Shown here: in pieces, positions 24,101-34,982 of the stretch
Position numbering within the stretch: the stretch's first letter is position 1
Layout of the letters: every line of letters begins with the position of its first letter
Assembly: GCA_020002185.1 (NCBI GenBank)
Contig: CM034532.1
Coordinates: 52,285,944 to 52,349,943 of the forward strand
DNA length: 64,000 nucleotides
Origin: Paraescarpia echinospica
Taxonomy: Eukaryota > Annelida > Polychaeta > Sabellida > Siboglinidae
Direction of reading: 5' to 3'
Position numbers and translations under genes: made by a program
The notes under the pieces: model-generated
What the model saw: only the letters and a program-made list of their open reading frames with translations
Databases searched by the model: none
Told to the model about the DNA's origin: nothing

Positions 24101-27100
24101 TGTAGTAGGGTGGATGACTGATATTATTGTAGTTGCTGTAGTAAGATGGATGACTGATATTATTGTAGTCGCTGTAGTAGGGTGGATGACTGATATTATT
24201 GTAGTTGCTGTAGTAGGGTGGATGACTGATATTATTGTAGTTTCTGTAGTAAGATGGATGACTGATATTATTGTAGTTGCTGTAGTAAGATGGATGACTG
24301 ATATTATTGTAGTTGCTGTAGTAGGGTGGATGACTGATATTATTGTAGTCGCTGTAGTAGGGTGGATGACTGATATTATTGCAGTTGCTGTAGTAGGGTA
24401 GATGACTGATATTATTGTAGTCGCTGTAGTAGGGTGGATGCCTGATATTATTGTAGTTGCTGTAGTAAGATGGATGACTGATATTATTGTAGTTGCTGTA
24501 GTAAGATGGATGACTGATATTATTGTAGTTGCTGTAGTAAGATGGATGCCTGATATTATTGTAATCGGTGTAGTAGGGTGAATGGCTGATATTATTGTAG
24601 TTGCTGTAGTAAGATGGATGACTGATATTATTGTAGTTGCTGTAGTAGTAGGGTGGATGACAGAAATTAATGTAGTCATAGTAAGGTAGATGACTTATAT
24701 TATTGTACCTTGTGGGCATGAGTACATGCATACATGTACTGTGGAGCGCAGTTGTCCAGTGACGCAGTGGCTAGAGCATTGGACTCTCAACCGAGAGAAC
24801 CCGCATTCGAATCCTACAGGTGCTGCTGTGTCAGACATTGCTCCAGTTCATTCATGCTGCTTTGCTCCAGTTCACTCAGCTGTATGAATGAGTACCTGGC
24901 TTGTAGGCAGTGGCGGATGTTTGTGTACAAAAATATTGTATTACATTCGAACGTAATACACTACTTACAAATAGTCTATTAATTGCAGCATGGCTGAATG
25001 CTTCCCACTAAAGTCGAGATGGTGTTCGATTGAACAGGTCTGCCAGGGAGTAAAGTGTATAGTGCTTTGAGCAGTCCTGAGGAGTAGATACTGCGCTATA
25101 TAAGAACTCACCTTTACTTTTACTTTATTGCACCAATCAATCTATGGGATGTCCCCCTATGATAGGCGTGACTGTGTAAGTGTGCTGGTTACAGACATTC
25201 TGCTGTGTCATGATGACGAGTTGGACACGCGGAGGATAGCGTTCATTCTCTACCTCGTGCCCCCATGGAGTGCCAGCGACGGCGGTACTCTCGACCTCTA
25301 TAACATGGATGGTTAGTCACTGCTACAAGACATGTCTTTGTGTTTTCTTGATCAATCAATGTTAATTCACGTGCTATAATAACTGTCAATACCTATATCT
25401 TGTAATATTTTGTCATTCTATGAAATAAGAAGCAACAGCTGTGGAGAATGCCCATTTTGTTGTATCAGTTTCCTGTTTGTTGCTCCACGGGTGGGTGTAA
25501 GCTAGTTCACATTCTTGTGATAAGAGTGTGTGTTATGTTGTCAGAGCACGGCCAGGCAGACACGGTTGTGCATTCTCTCGTGCCCCAACACAACAGTGTT
25601 GCATGGTTCGAGGTGACGCCAGCATCACACCATCAGGTATTTCTCAAGGCAATATCTTACAATGTTGTCACTACCAATGATTAAGTTTTGTGTTTTTGTA
25701 AAAACACGTTTCAGGCTCATTTCATGAAATATTTGACTTGTCTAATAGCTGCTATGTCTTGCTAGCTCATCACTGTCATAGTTTGTTGTTTAGTCTTTGT
25801 AAAATCATTGAACAAACCTTTATTATTTTTGACTGGATCAAAGTGTTTTTATGTATAATGTGTAGTATATTATATTATTGTAGTAGAAATGGATGAATAA
25901 CACACTGGTCCATGTGTTGACATGTTTGAGGTCATTTAGTTTTACTGATCCATGTGCCGACATGTTTGAGCTCATTTACTGGTCCATATGCTGACGTGTT
26001 TGAGGTCATTCACTGGTCTGTGTGTTGACATGTTTGAACTCATTCACTGGTCTGTGTGTTGACATGTTTGAACTCATTCACTGGTCCGTGTGTTGACATG
26101 TTTAAACTCATTCACTGGTCCGTGTGCTGGCATGTTTGAACTCATTCACTGGTCCGTGTGTTGACATGTTTGAACTCATTCACTGGTCCGTGTGTTGACA
26201 TGTTTGAACTCATTCACTGGTCCGTGTGTTGACATGTTTGAACTCATTCACTGGTCCGTGTGTTGACATGTTTGAACTCATTCACTGGTCCATGTGTTGA
26301 CATGTTTGAACTCATTCACTGGTCCGTGTGTTGACATGTTTGAACTCATTCACTGGTCCGTGTGTTGACATGTTTGAACTCATTCACTGGTCCGTGTGTT
26401 GACATGTTTGAACTCATTCACTGGTCCGTGTGTTGACATGTTTGAACTCATTCACTGGTCCATGTGTTGACATGTTTGAACTCATTCACTGGTCCGTGTG
26501 TTGACATGTTTGAACTCATTCACTGGTCCGTGTGTTGACATGTTTGAACTCATTCACTGGTCCGTGTGTTGACATGTTTGAACTCATTCACTGGTCCATG
26601 TGTTGACATGTTTGAACTCATTCACTGGTTCATGCACTGGCATGTTGGCTGGCCCTTAGCCATAAATATTATTTTGCCAGTTTTGAATTAAAAGTGTGCC
26701 TTTTAGCATGCGAACAGCTTGCGTAGCAGCCATTCACATCAGTCACAAGCCATTATTGACAATTGTATTTTTTTCAATGACAAACCAGTGTCATTTTAAC
26801 CACTGACATTTTATTTAATTGATACTGATACATTCGATTTGTTTTAATAACAGTCTTACCAATGATCATCATTAATGTGGGCCCATAAACTGTTAGTTAA
26901 TCTAGTGGCCAGTTGGCCCAGTCTAAATTCCACTAATGGTATCAGATGTAATTACCCATCTTGGCCAGTCATCTGCTGGTCTTGAAGAAGGGCAGACAGG
27001 TCTCAGGGTAAGCCCCTGCATGTTGGTAGGAGTGTACAGATCTACTTGCCTGTTGTTCCAACCATCTCACGTGTGTTGTGTTGTGCAGGTATCAGAAGTG

Positions 27101-29060
27101 GTGGCCACAGACAAGACACGTCTGTCAGTCCATGGCTGGTTCTATGCTCCTCCAGTCCCAAGATCCGCCTGTTACGTGGAGCGCCCTCTACCTCTCAACT
27201 CTTACATTGATGTCGAGGTAAGTGCTCCAGGTTTTGTGCGGTTGTACGTGTGATGTTCAGGCGACCTTGTCGAAGTTCGTTGGCAATGTTGTGCTAAATG
27301 TTACTGTTGAGTGTCAGTAATAACACTGTGTGGCTTAGCATCAGAATTCAACAAAGTTTAACATAATGACGGTGCACCTCATAGTGAATGTGAATGTTTT
27401 CAGCCTAGCATTTTCACATTGTGTTATGACAATGAAGTGTGAAATAATGAGCTACTGTTGTGCTGAGAATTACAATACTGCCTTGCGTGCCTGAAGCGTA
27501 ATTTAATAAAATGCCCCCAAGTATAAATTATTAAAGTAGCTTCCTCAACTGGTTTAAACTATCTCGGGTCAAGTTCTTTAAAGTCGAGATGTGTAGTGGG
27601 TGAATAGTAATATCTTTAAAGTCGAGATGTGTAGTGGGTGAATAGTAATATCTTTAAAGTCTAGATGTGTAGTGGGTGAATAGTAATATCTTTAAAGTCG
27701 AGATGTGTAGTGGGTGAATAGTAATATCTTTAAAGTCCAGATGTGTAGTGGGTGAATAGTAATATCTTTAAAGTCCAGATGTGTAGTGGGTGAATAGTAA
27801 TATCTTTAAAGTCCAGATGTGTAGTGGGTGAATAGTAATATCTTTAAAGTCCAGATGTGTAGTGGGTGCATAGTAATATCTTTAAAGTCCAGATGTGTAG
27901 TGGGTGCATAGTAATATCTTTAAAGTCCAGATGTGTAGTGGGTGAATAGTAATATCTTTAAAGTCCAGATGTGTAGTGGGTGAATAGTAATATCTTTAAA
28001 GTCCAGATGTGTAGTGGGTGAATAGTAATATCTTTAAAGTCCAGATGTGTAGTGGGTGAATAGTAATATCTTTAAAGTCGAGATGTGTAGTGGGTGAATA
28101 GTAATATCTTTAAAGTCCAGATGTGTAGTGGGTGAATAGTAATATCTTTAAAGTCCAGATGTGTAGTGGGTGAATAGTAATATCTTTAAAGTCCAGATGT
28201 GTAGTGGGTGCATAGTAATATCTTTAAAGTCCAGATGTGTAGTGGGTGAATAGTAATATCTTTAAAGTCCAAATGTGTAGTGGGTGAATAGTAATATCTT
28301 TAAAGTCGAGATGTGTAGTGGGTGAATAGTAATATCTTTAAAGTCCAGATGTGTAGTGGGTGAATAGTAATATCTTTAAAGTCCAGATGTGTAGTGGGTG
28401 AATAGTAATATCTTTAAAGTCCAGATGTGTAGTGGGTGAATAGTAATATCTTTAAAGTCCAGATGTGTAGTGGGTGAATAGTAATATCTGTGGTTGGTTT
28501 AATAAATGCTTTTGTTTGAATGGTCGAAATAATTGACTGTGTATCTAGTACTGTGCTAAAGTGAATTGCTGTGTTGACAATTAGCCTTCAGACTACTGAA
28601 TATGTCAGCCATTTGGTCTTTGAGAGAGCAAGGAATGTTACATCAAGACAAAACATGTGCATAATTGCACATTATTGTGAAGATTTCAGTTTTGAGAATC
28701 GATTGAATCAGTTCTTGATCCAACTTTAAAGTAGCTAATAATATTTCTAGCGATTTGATCACAGCTACACAATATGATTTTACAAAAGGCTAGCATATTG
28801 TAGTGGATACTAGGTAGTTTTGCTTTTTTGCAAAATGAATTTGAAATGAGACAAGTTAAAAAAATCTAATTGAGGAGGCAAGTTTAAGTGTGTATGTGTA
28901 GTGACATTATTGAGTTTATTGTCACTAAGTGTGTATTGCTGTGTAGGAGCAGATGATCTACGACTGGATCAACCCCATCTACCTTGCCTCAGACGTCCAG
29001 GCTCAGATCCAGGAGCGCTTCGAGAATGACTCCGAGATAGAACTGCAGGGATTCCTCAAG
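20969..29060 (+). CDS. OGFOD1: OGFOD1, 2-oxoglutarate/Fe(II) prolyl 3-hydroxylase (N-terminal half, 8 exons)
   Basis: OGFOD1 hydroxylates a proline of ribosomal protein uS12 (RPS23), using Fe(II) and 2-oxoglutarate, and affects translation and stress granules. Exons are 20969-21140, 21747-21895, 22409-22455, 22952-23052, 25195-25311, 25545-25636, 27089-27217 and 28947-29060; all junction phases agree. The product has a lysine-rich N-terminus, [20 protein letters not shown], the HxD iron ligands in LLCHDDEL, then [35 protein letters not shown] (distal histidine region), [13 protein letters not shown] (2-oxoglutarate-binding arginine region) and [13 protein letters not shown]. This covers the complete catalytic double-stranded beta-helix. 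The C-terminal non-catalytic domain is not found in the remaining 35 kb, so the gene may continue beyond a huge repeat-filled intron or be truncated. Confidence 0.92.
21368..21746. repeat. 52 bp minisatellite seeded from the OGFOD1 exon 2 splice acceptor
   Basis: About seven copies of a 52-base unit (ttgtactttcagagagtcag, gccaccctccatattgacca, ttgaccactta). The last unit runs without a break into the real exon 2, whose acceptor ttgtacttccag and first coding bases agagtcaggccgccctcca are themselves a copy. Each unit therefore carries a potential cryptic 3' splice site followed by a duplicate of the exon's first bases. Confidence 0.85.
21747..21895 (+). CDS. OGFOD1: OGFOD1 exon 2
   Basis: Encodes [19 protein letters not shown] then [20 protein letters not shown] and LYKFHQ. 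This is strongly conserved OGFOD1 sequence at the start of the catalytic domain. Acceptor ttccag, donor gtttgt. Its 5' end is part of the 52 bp repeat. Confidence 0.93.
22409..22455 (+). CDS. OGFOD1: OGFOD1 exon 3
   Basis: Short 47-base exon encoding [15 protein letters not shown]. Acceptor tgttgtag, donor gtaatg. Phase fits both neighbours. Confidence 0.85.
22684..22935 (+). mobile_element. tRNA-derived SINE, copy B (3'-shortened)
   Basis: Head gtggtgcagtggctagagca and the body motifs ctgtatgaatgagtacctggc and attgcagcatggctgaatgc match copy A. The B box is damaged and about 70 bases are missing near the 3' end. It lies in OGFOD1 intron 3 and ends only about 15 bases before the exon 4 acceptor. 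Confidence 0.78.
22952..23052 (+). CDS. OGFOD1: OGFOD1 exon 4
   Basis: Encodes [19 protein letters not shown] then [14 protein letters not shown]. Acceptor tgtttcag, donor gtacag. The 36 bp minisatellite begins within a few bases of this donor. Confidence 0.9.
23055..24715. repeat. 36 bp minisatellite in OGFOD1 intron 4
   Basis: About 46 copies of a 36-base unit (gtagtcgctgtagtaggg plus tggatgactgatattatt). Because 36 is a multiple of three, long frames stay open on both strands, including 565 codons on the minus strand with a 12-residue period. These are not genes. Degenerate units occur at both edges and homogeneous ones in the middle, as expected of an expanding array. Confidence 0.95.
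24751..25128 (+). mobile_element. tRNA-derived SINE, copy C
   Basis: Head gacgcagtggctagagcatt with B box cattcgaatcc at 24804-24814, the shared body, and a complete 3' end (gatactgcgctatataagaa) followed by a ttacttttactttat tail. It carries a short internal insertion around 24925-24975 that includes attacattcgaacgtaat, a small palindrome. Confidence 0.82.
25195..25311 (+). CDS. OGFOD1: OGFOD1 exon 5 (iron-binding HxD)
   Basis: Encodes [20 protein letters not shown] then [18 protein letters not shown]. The H and D of CHD are the first two Fe(II) ligands of the dioxygenase. Acceptor ggttacag, donor gttagt. Confidence 0.95.
25545..25636 (+). CDS. OGFOD1: OGFOD1 exon 6
   Basis: Encodes [20 protein letters not shown] then [10 protein letters not shown]. 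The conserved histidine of SHHQ is at the position of the third iron ligand region in OGFOD1. Acceptor gttgtcag, donor gtattt. Confidence 0.93.
25900..26645. repeat. 34 bp minisatellite in OGFOD1 intron 6
   Basis: About 21 copies of a 34-base unit (cactggtccgtgtgttgac plus atgtttgaactcatt). The first three or four copies are diverged; the rest are almost identical, with ccgtg/ccatg variants that recur at regular spacing, hinting at higher-order duplication. Confidence 0.95.
27089..27217 (+). CDS. OGFOD1: OGFOD1 exon 7
   Basis: 43 codons in phase 0: [20 protein letters not shown], then [16 protein letters not shown] and NSYIDVE. The R of TRLSVHGWF is the expected 2-oxoglutarate-binding residue region. 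Acceptor ttgtgcag, donor gtaagt. Confidence 0.95.
27567..28490. repeat. 38 bp minisatellite in OGFOD1 intron 7
   Basis: About 24 copies of a 38-base unit (tctttaaagtccagatgtg plus tagtgggtgaatagtaata). The variants gtcgag/gtccag and gaatag/gcatag are interspersed. Confidence 0.95.
28947..29060 (+). CDS. OGFOD1: OGFOD1 exon 8 (last one found)
   Basis: 38 codons: [20 protein letters not shown], then [18 protein letters not shown]. It joins the catalytic domain to the C-terminal domain. Acceptor ctgtgtag, donor gtcagt. The next expected exon (starting in the EALEHG-type helix of the family) is not seen downstream. Confidence 0.93.
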
Positions 29061-29357
29061 GTCAGTCCGCAACTGAAGGCAACATTGCTGAAATTAATGA
29101 TACACAGTGCCGTATCTTTAGACCGAGTCCATGCAGAAGTGCTGGTGTACTGGCTGTTCAAATGGTTGCTAAGATATGCACAGTGACTGCAGTAATTCAG
29201 TAAAAGTATAATAAACCATCTGATTATAACATCATCTTCTACAATCTGCAGCTGTATACTGTGTAGGTAGTGTTTGTGTTTTCACCTGTACCTGATTGTC
29301 ATTTGTTCTCCTTCAATGTTGACCAGGTAAGTGAGATTGTAGGAAGTCTTCCATCGA

Positions 29358-29381
29358 GAGAGAGAGAGAGAGAGAGAGAGC
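29358..29381. repeat. (GA)n microsatellite
   Basis: Twelve uninterrupted GA dinucleotides. Confidence 0.9.
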
Positions 29382-29694
29382 TGCTGTCATGTTTTCTGTA
29401 GGGTTCTATAATCACTGTGAAGTACTGGGAAATAAAGGTGTAGTCCACAAGTGTTACTGTCTCTAACAGTGGTAATTGTCGAGGGATACTGGGTAACTGC
29501 GTCTGGTTACCCTGGTTATGTCCAAGACCTTGTACATCATGGATGGTCTAATAATATCACACCTGTCATGATGTCACACACTTTTATAGATTTGCGCCGT
29601 ATGCAGTGGTACTGACACATGTACATGTTGTAGTAATCTGGCCCCATATGGGACCTGAACATATTGTCACAGTGTCAAAGAATCCTCTTGATGC

Positions 29695-29900
29695 CAGTTC
29701 GAAGCCTGGGCAAGTTTGTTCACTCCTTGTTGTTTCATTTCATTCAGCTGTATAAATGAGTGCCTGGACAGTGATGGTGCTGTAAGTGCGACAGATGTCA
29801 GATTGGTGTTTGAATGTTAAGTCTGTCAGGGGCTGAAGTGTAAAGCACTTTGAATGGCCCTATGTATTGGATATTGTGCTATAGAAGATTGTACCTTCAT
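29695..29900 (+). mobile_element. tRNA-derived SINE, copy D (5'-truncated)
   Basis: Lacks the tRNA head but keeps gcctgggcaagtttgttcac, ctgtataaatgagtgcctgg and gtgtaaagcactttgaatgg, all from the body and tail of copies A-C. Highly diverged. Confidence 0.6.
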
Positions 29901-30540
29901 AGTGATTGGGCTTGGTCTGGGACATAGAAATGTCCATAGTCATCTAGGACGGGTTTGTATACTTTGAGTTGTATCAGGGTGTTTATACCTAAACATATCC
30001 TATGAGGCGTTGTCAGAGTGAAGATTCTCTACCTAATCAGTGGTCAAGTCCCCATTCATTTTGCGACATGATTGACACATTCTTCCTTGATCGCCACATC
30101 ACTGTACACTCTCAAGCCACACAGAAGAGCATACATGTTTGAATCGTCGTCAAACAGCATCGTGGTGTAACGGCAGTTGTGTCTGTCCACAGAGTTTGTC
30201 CATAAAATTTCTGCTGCTGTCTTCTCCATCGCATTGGAGGAACCCGTGTTGTTTGCAGTGCTCATCACAACGTGCCTTGACATTTTCTGTGTCCTAGCCT
30301 CCGTACCATGCCACAGTGCATGCACAACTCTGACAATAAAGTGACAGGATGGTGAAGTCTGTCACCAGTCCTGTCACCACCTCCACGATGCATTCAATGC
30401 CATAGAGAGAACTGTGCCCCCGGGTCATCCAGGAACCATCAGAACATGAACCACTTACAGCCTGGAACTTGCCTGGGTCTCTGCCACAATTACCATGTCC
30501 GTCATTGTGACCGTCAATTTGTCAGTGTAATCTTGTTCAG

Positions 30541-30918
30541 TCAGCTCGATTTACACAGCCTGGGACTACCAATCTTAGCAAATCCAGATATGATGCGTCT
30601 ATAATACCCAGCAAGTCCAAAGAAACTCCTCAACTCGGACTTATTCTGTACTGTTATAATTATAGTTGGAAAGATCTCTCCTAGTACTCTGAAATAATTG
30701 TTGCCACTTGCCACACCTAGGCTCAGTCTAATTATAGCTGGGAAGATTAGCTTCAAGTACTCTGAAACAATTGTTGCCAAAGCAGTTAACCACAACTGCA
30801 ACTCTGATGAGATGATGTTAATAACTTGCCCCACTTCCCACCTTTGGAGGCACCTGCTATATTGGCAGACACTCTGATTGCGTTTGGCACTTCTTGCCAT
30901 TCTTGGGAGTAATGTCAA
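30541..30918 (-). pseudogene. Gypsy reverse transcriptase C-terminal fragment
   Basis: The frame contains SELRSFFGLAGYYRRIISGF followed by AKI, the hallmark end of Ty3/Gypsy reverse transcriptase, then stops. It fits as a displaced part of the Gypsy element whose gag and protease lie at 32.2-34.0 kb. The central reverse transcriptase (including the YxDD site) is missing. Confidence 0.75.
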
Positions 30919-31269
30919 ATTTCTGACAAAAACATTTGTACTAAATTTAGAAAACGATGTGCACTCGATAGTTTAGCCACTCAAAAAAATAGTTAGTAGC
31001 AGGGTAATAGACGAGGTAACCATGGTGAAGTTACAAAGCCAGGTTAACACAAGGTAATAAAACGGGGACAACATGACGTCAGGAATCGTTTGTGTCCCTA
31101 GTATTGAGACAGTGAATCTGAGAATTATTTGTGTGCATCCTATGTTTTTGGACTGTTGATAATTTAATTATTTTTAAGTGTCCCAATACATATGGTCATT
31201 ACGGTAGTGGCATTAAATGTGGTGAATTTAGACCAAGGAGTCTTCATCATCATATGTTCAATAAATAGG

Positions 31270-32238
31270 TTAAGTGATCATATCTCCATAAAAAGCAAAG
31301 CCCGCCATGAGCACTGTCACAATAATCAACAGAGCTAATTCCTCTGGCTTTGAAGTCGGACTGAAAAGAATTAAGGTGAGAAAGGCACTGTTTAGAGAGC
31401 CAGTGTCCTGCACTCCAAGTATATCATCTTCACTTTCCCATAACCCGTAAGAATCGTTGGGGCTCCACTGACGACTTCTTAACCAGCTCTCTCCACATTT
31501 CCCTGTTCTCCACAGCCCTCTGGGAGTCGACGAACTCCAGTATATCACAGGAGTTGAAAATGTTAACTATATCGAAAGCACCGTACTGCACCATAGTACA
31601 GCTCATTTTCACAGATGTCGTCGCGACCTCTCTCAGCCTGTGTCAGCCAGTCCTTCACGTGATGGCCGTGTGGAAGCTGCCCTGATCATTATTTGGCTTA
31701 CGTCACATTGCTTCCTTCACTTCGAACTAACACAGAATGGTCTGATTCTGGAAGGTTGGAGTGACCCTTCCCAATATCAGGATGGATCACAGAGTCGGCA
31801 TTCTTTGAACGTTTGTTTATATCATATTTCAATGTAAAACAAGCTGTACCATGAAAGTTTTAAATTGTTAATTAATATATAATTATAATGTGCGTAACTG
31901 ATCATCGAAAGGTGTTTGACCGCAGTCAATTGCCAGCTAATATTTGGGGAGCCATAGAGTACTTGGATCTTTGGTACAATGTCTGTACATTACTCACAGA
32001 GGCACTGAGTAAGTTGTGTGTTGTGCTGCAGGAGAATAGATGTTTCTGAACAGTGGTTAAGTTTACCACACTGAAGCTTTGGGTTGTCTTCCTTCCACAT
32101 GTAGTGTGGGTGCATTGGGCGACAAATGTAATGTGGATGCATCGGGAGACAGCAATGATTCATTTCGTTGAATGCTTTGTGTGTAGTAGTCACCTTCCGT
32201 TTGTATTCGCATACTTCGTTCCATTGGTGTGGTGGTAT
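31270..32238. other. sequence filling the Gypsy pol gap
   Basis: Short minus-strand frames interrupt the Gypsy element. One part (31580-31615, minus strand reads ICENELYYG) resembles 48300-48340 (ICENELYLG). Another (aattataatgtgcgtaactg, 31878 on) resembles 48558 on. So a shared, unidentified repeat seems inserted here. Confidence 0.4.
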
Positions 32239-34025
32239 TCAACAGTGTGGGACTTTCACCAAGATATTATCAGACAGAAGTATGTGATGCTTGATGGCAT
32301 CATAGTGCCCAACATCGTCTTCATCCAGGCTGAATTCTTCCTCGTGTTTTTTCGACAACTCTAGAAAGTGAAGTTGTTCTTCACTGCTCAGCGTGTCGCC
32401 AATCTCCATGCGATCAGTCAGCTTGTTCATGAACGATGCACTTACGTCCTGAACTTGTTCGATCACGAGCACTTCTTCCGCTGTCTACAACAATGTCTAC
32501 TCGGGGTTCCTCATATGCGTCTTTGAGGACACTCATGACTGTGCGAGGCTGCAGGTACAGATCTTCATCAATCAGGTTGGTTCCTTCAGTACTGATGATC
32601 CCAGTATCATCCACTATCACGAATGTGCGACACACAACCAAACCTTTGTGTAAAGGTGACTGATGAGTCTCGTCCTCCTCGACAAGTGCTTCGTAGTTCT
32701 AACCAATTGGAGCTATACGTACGGAGCACTTGATCATCTTTGTTGATCTCGCCGGAAGTAGTGTGGGGTTATGGCCACATGCTCTCACTCTGCTGATCAT
32801 GTCATCTTTAGGCAGGGTCACCGACAGAGGTGAGAAAAGGTGTCCAAGAAGAGCTGCTGTTCTTACTGCCATGCTCCCCAGGCATGATGTCCTTGATGTA
32901 ACGCAGGATATTAGCTCCAATTACTCCTGGAAACCCATATTTCTGAATGTATGGTGAAACATCGTCACGTCTGCCTCAAAGTAGCCTCGATAGATGCTCA
33001 ATCCGTTGGCAGCTGAAATCCGTATGTATGTTGCAACATCCACCAGCTTCTCCTTAGCAGTGAGGTACTCTTTGAAGCACGACTCTCTTATTGTGGATAC
33101 CTGTGCACCAGAGTCAAGTAGACATTGGATTTTCACTTTCCCCAGTTGCGCAATGATCTCTGGGCAACTCTATGGATTTGTGTAAACTAAGCCTTCTTGT
33201 GCAGAGTGTATGCCTGTGGCGTGGCTCATCACAACAGGCCTCCTTAGTTTGACGGATGTAGTCATGGCTGGGCTTGGGGATGACATCCTCTTCTTGCTTG
33301 TTGCCATCCCGTTGTCCGATGTGGGCAGTTCACCTTCAGATGGTCAGGTGACTGACACAGCCAACATAGACGAGGTCTGTCTAGCTTACGGCGAGAACTG
33401 TCATCACGTCGCCTGAGCTTGAGCTGTTCTTGCAACTCCTGCAACTGGCCTGCTTGTTGTCTGACAAGTGTCCGCAGGTCGGTGTTTTCGACGCCTTTTA
33501 CTTCATACTGAGTGGCATCACAACGGCTGCATTTAAGGCGAGCGGCACTTCCTAGCCACTGCAGTGCGCGGTCTCGCAGGTCAAAGTAACCCAAGTCTGG
33601 TGACTCCGTGTTGAGGCAATGGATTTTCTACGAAGGCTTTTGTCTCTCACTGCCTCAGCCAGTCTACCTTTCACTGCCTTTTCTTTTCCTGTCTGGAAGA
33701 ATGGATCCCACTGTAGCATTTGATCGTACAGCTCCAGAAGGGACACCAAACATACCATCAAGCTTTCTCCCTCGCATTGTAAGTAGGAAAAGAAGCGCTG
33801 CTGTATCTGTGGTAGGAGGTCTCCATCTCCGAAAACAGTTAACAGCACTATAAATATTGCTTCAGGATTACTTAACGATTCGCTACCATGCCCAAGAATC
33901 TCCTGGCGTGCTCGTCCACTAAAATTTTTAACACGTAAGACAGCCTTACTTGCCTCTGGCAACTGGTGTGAAGTGGCCATCAAGCCTCTAGCATCAGCCA
34001 CCCCACTTATAAATAGTGGCGTCAC
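32239..34025 (-). pseudogene. Gypsy-like LTR retrotransposon gag-protease remnant
   Basis: Reads leftwards in several frames. The gag capsid part at 33552-34025 includes FSGRARQEILGHG. The nucleocapsid knuckle near 33310-33350 reads CWLCQSPDHLKVNC, a CX2CX4HX4C motif. The aspartic protease at 32921-33136 has LLDSGAQVSTI. A linker follows, and at about 32240-32340 the start of the reverse transcriptase domain (EEFSLDEDDVGHYDAIKHHI). Frames are shifted between these parts and no LTRs were identified. Confidence 0.82.
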
Positions 34026-34171
34026 CTGGCTTCAATGGCAGGCCACGGAACTTGTTGATGTTCGAGCAGGAATGACTATCAGCCTATGGATTGTAACTTC
34101 TGATTTATTTACGTTTGTTCGCTTGTAGAAAGTATTTTGATGATTTATGTTTGTCAAAACCGATGGTGTTT

Positions 34172-34936
34172 TCAAAATGTCTGCACAATTAAATCCAAAT
34201 ACAGTGATGCGACTTCAAACCCATAGAAGCACCTCGGTTTCTTTGATTTTCCGATCACCGGCGGCTTCATTTTCTCGCTGGTGGTGCTCGCTGCCAACAG
34301 CATTGTAATGCGGTCTTTTGCATTCTTCCCACCGTTGCACGAGTCGCCTTTCGTTACCATCAACTTCGTCGGCTTCGCTCGGAGGAACAGTCCCATCTCA
34401 TCAGCGTTGAAGATGTGCTTTGGCTCGTAACCCTTGCATAGGACTGGCAGACGTTGCGCCCAGTTCCTCACGGCTTTCTCCAGGACGTTCAGGACCGAGC
34501 ACCGGACGTTATGTTGGGCTTTCCACCGGTCGAGCCATCTGTTCGATCCGATGAAGTCGTCGTAACCATAGTTTATAGACAGCAAGACGGCTTTCTCCTG
34601 GATCATGACGTCAGATATGGGGATGTTCCATGAGCGCGCTTCACAGAACCACTCCCATACAGCGTCATTCAAGTCTTCATACGCACACTTTCTCTTCTTG
34701 ACATACTTGCGGTCACCATTTTCGCCATCTTTCCAGCAGCATAAAATGTCGCCTTTCTCCTTTGCGATTGTTTGCACCTGTGTCTTTCCCATGATGAGGC
34801 TCAGGGCAATCAGTCGGGCAGACTCGCCTTTCGACAAACATTCAACGACTTTAACGCAATCTTCCAACTTTGAATCTTTTGCTTTCGACATCTTTCTCAA
34901 ACTTTCAAGACTAACGGTCGTTATTCCCCAATTCAT
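34172..34936 (-). pseudogene. truncated Tigger/pogo transposase (copy 1)
   Basis: An open frame of 254 codons. The start MSKAKDSKLEDCVKVVECLS is a CENP-B-type N-terminal helix-turn-helix. The middle has YEDLNDAVWEWFCEARS and WLDRWKAQHNVRC (second DNA-binding domain). The DDE domain starts with IFNADEMGLFLRAKP, containing the first catalytic D, and the frame ends soon after KKPRCF. The last two-thirds of the DDE domain is absent. No terminal repeats were found. It lies directly between the Gypsy gag and the parvovirus-like replication gene. Confidence 0.88.
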
Positions 34937-34982
34937 TGTTTATATACGTATCCGTACATCCGGGTCCCATTAACCACGTGCT

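Larger units (their letters stand above)
29061..30540. other. OGFOD1 intron 8 or 3' region
   Basis: No coding exon of the OGFOD1 C-terminal domain is recognisable. The stretch holds a short GA microsatellite and a SINE fragment. Short minus-strand ORFs at 30056-30325 have no recognised motif. Confidence 0.4.

Noticed and set aside
23034..24731. 565-codon ORF (minus) and long plus-strand ORFs
   Set aside because: They are entirely the 36 bp minisatellite inside OGFOD1 intron 4; open frames follow from the unit length.
25900..26645. CRISPR-like array
   Set aside because: Repeats are contiguous with no unique spacers, and the context is a eukaryotic intron.
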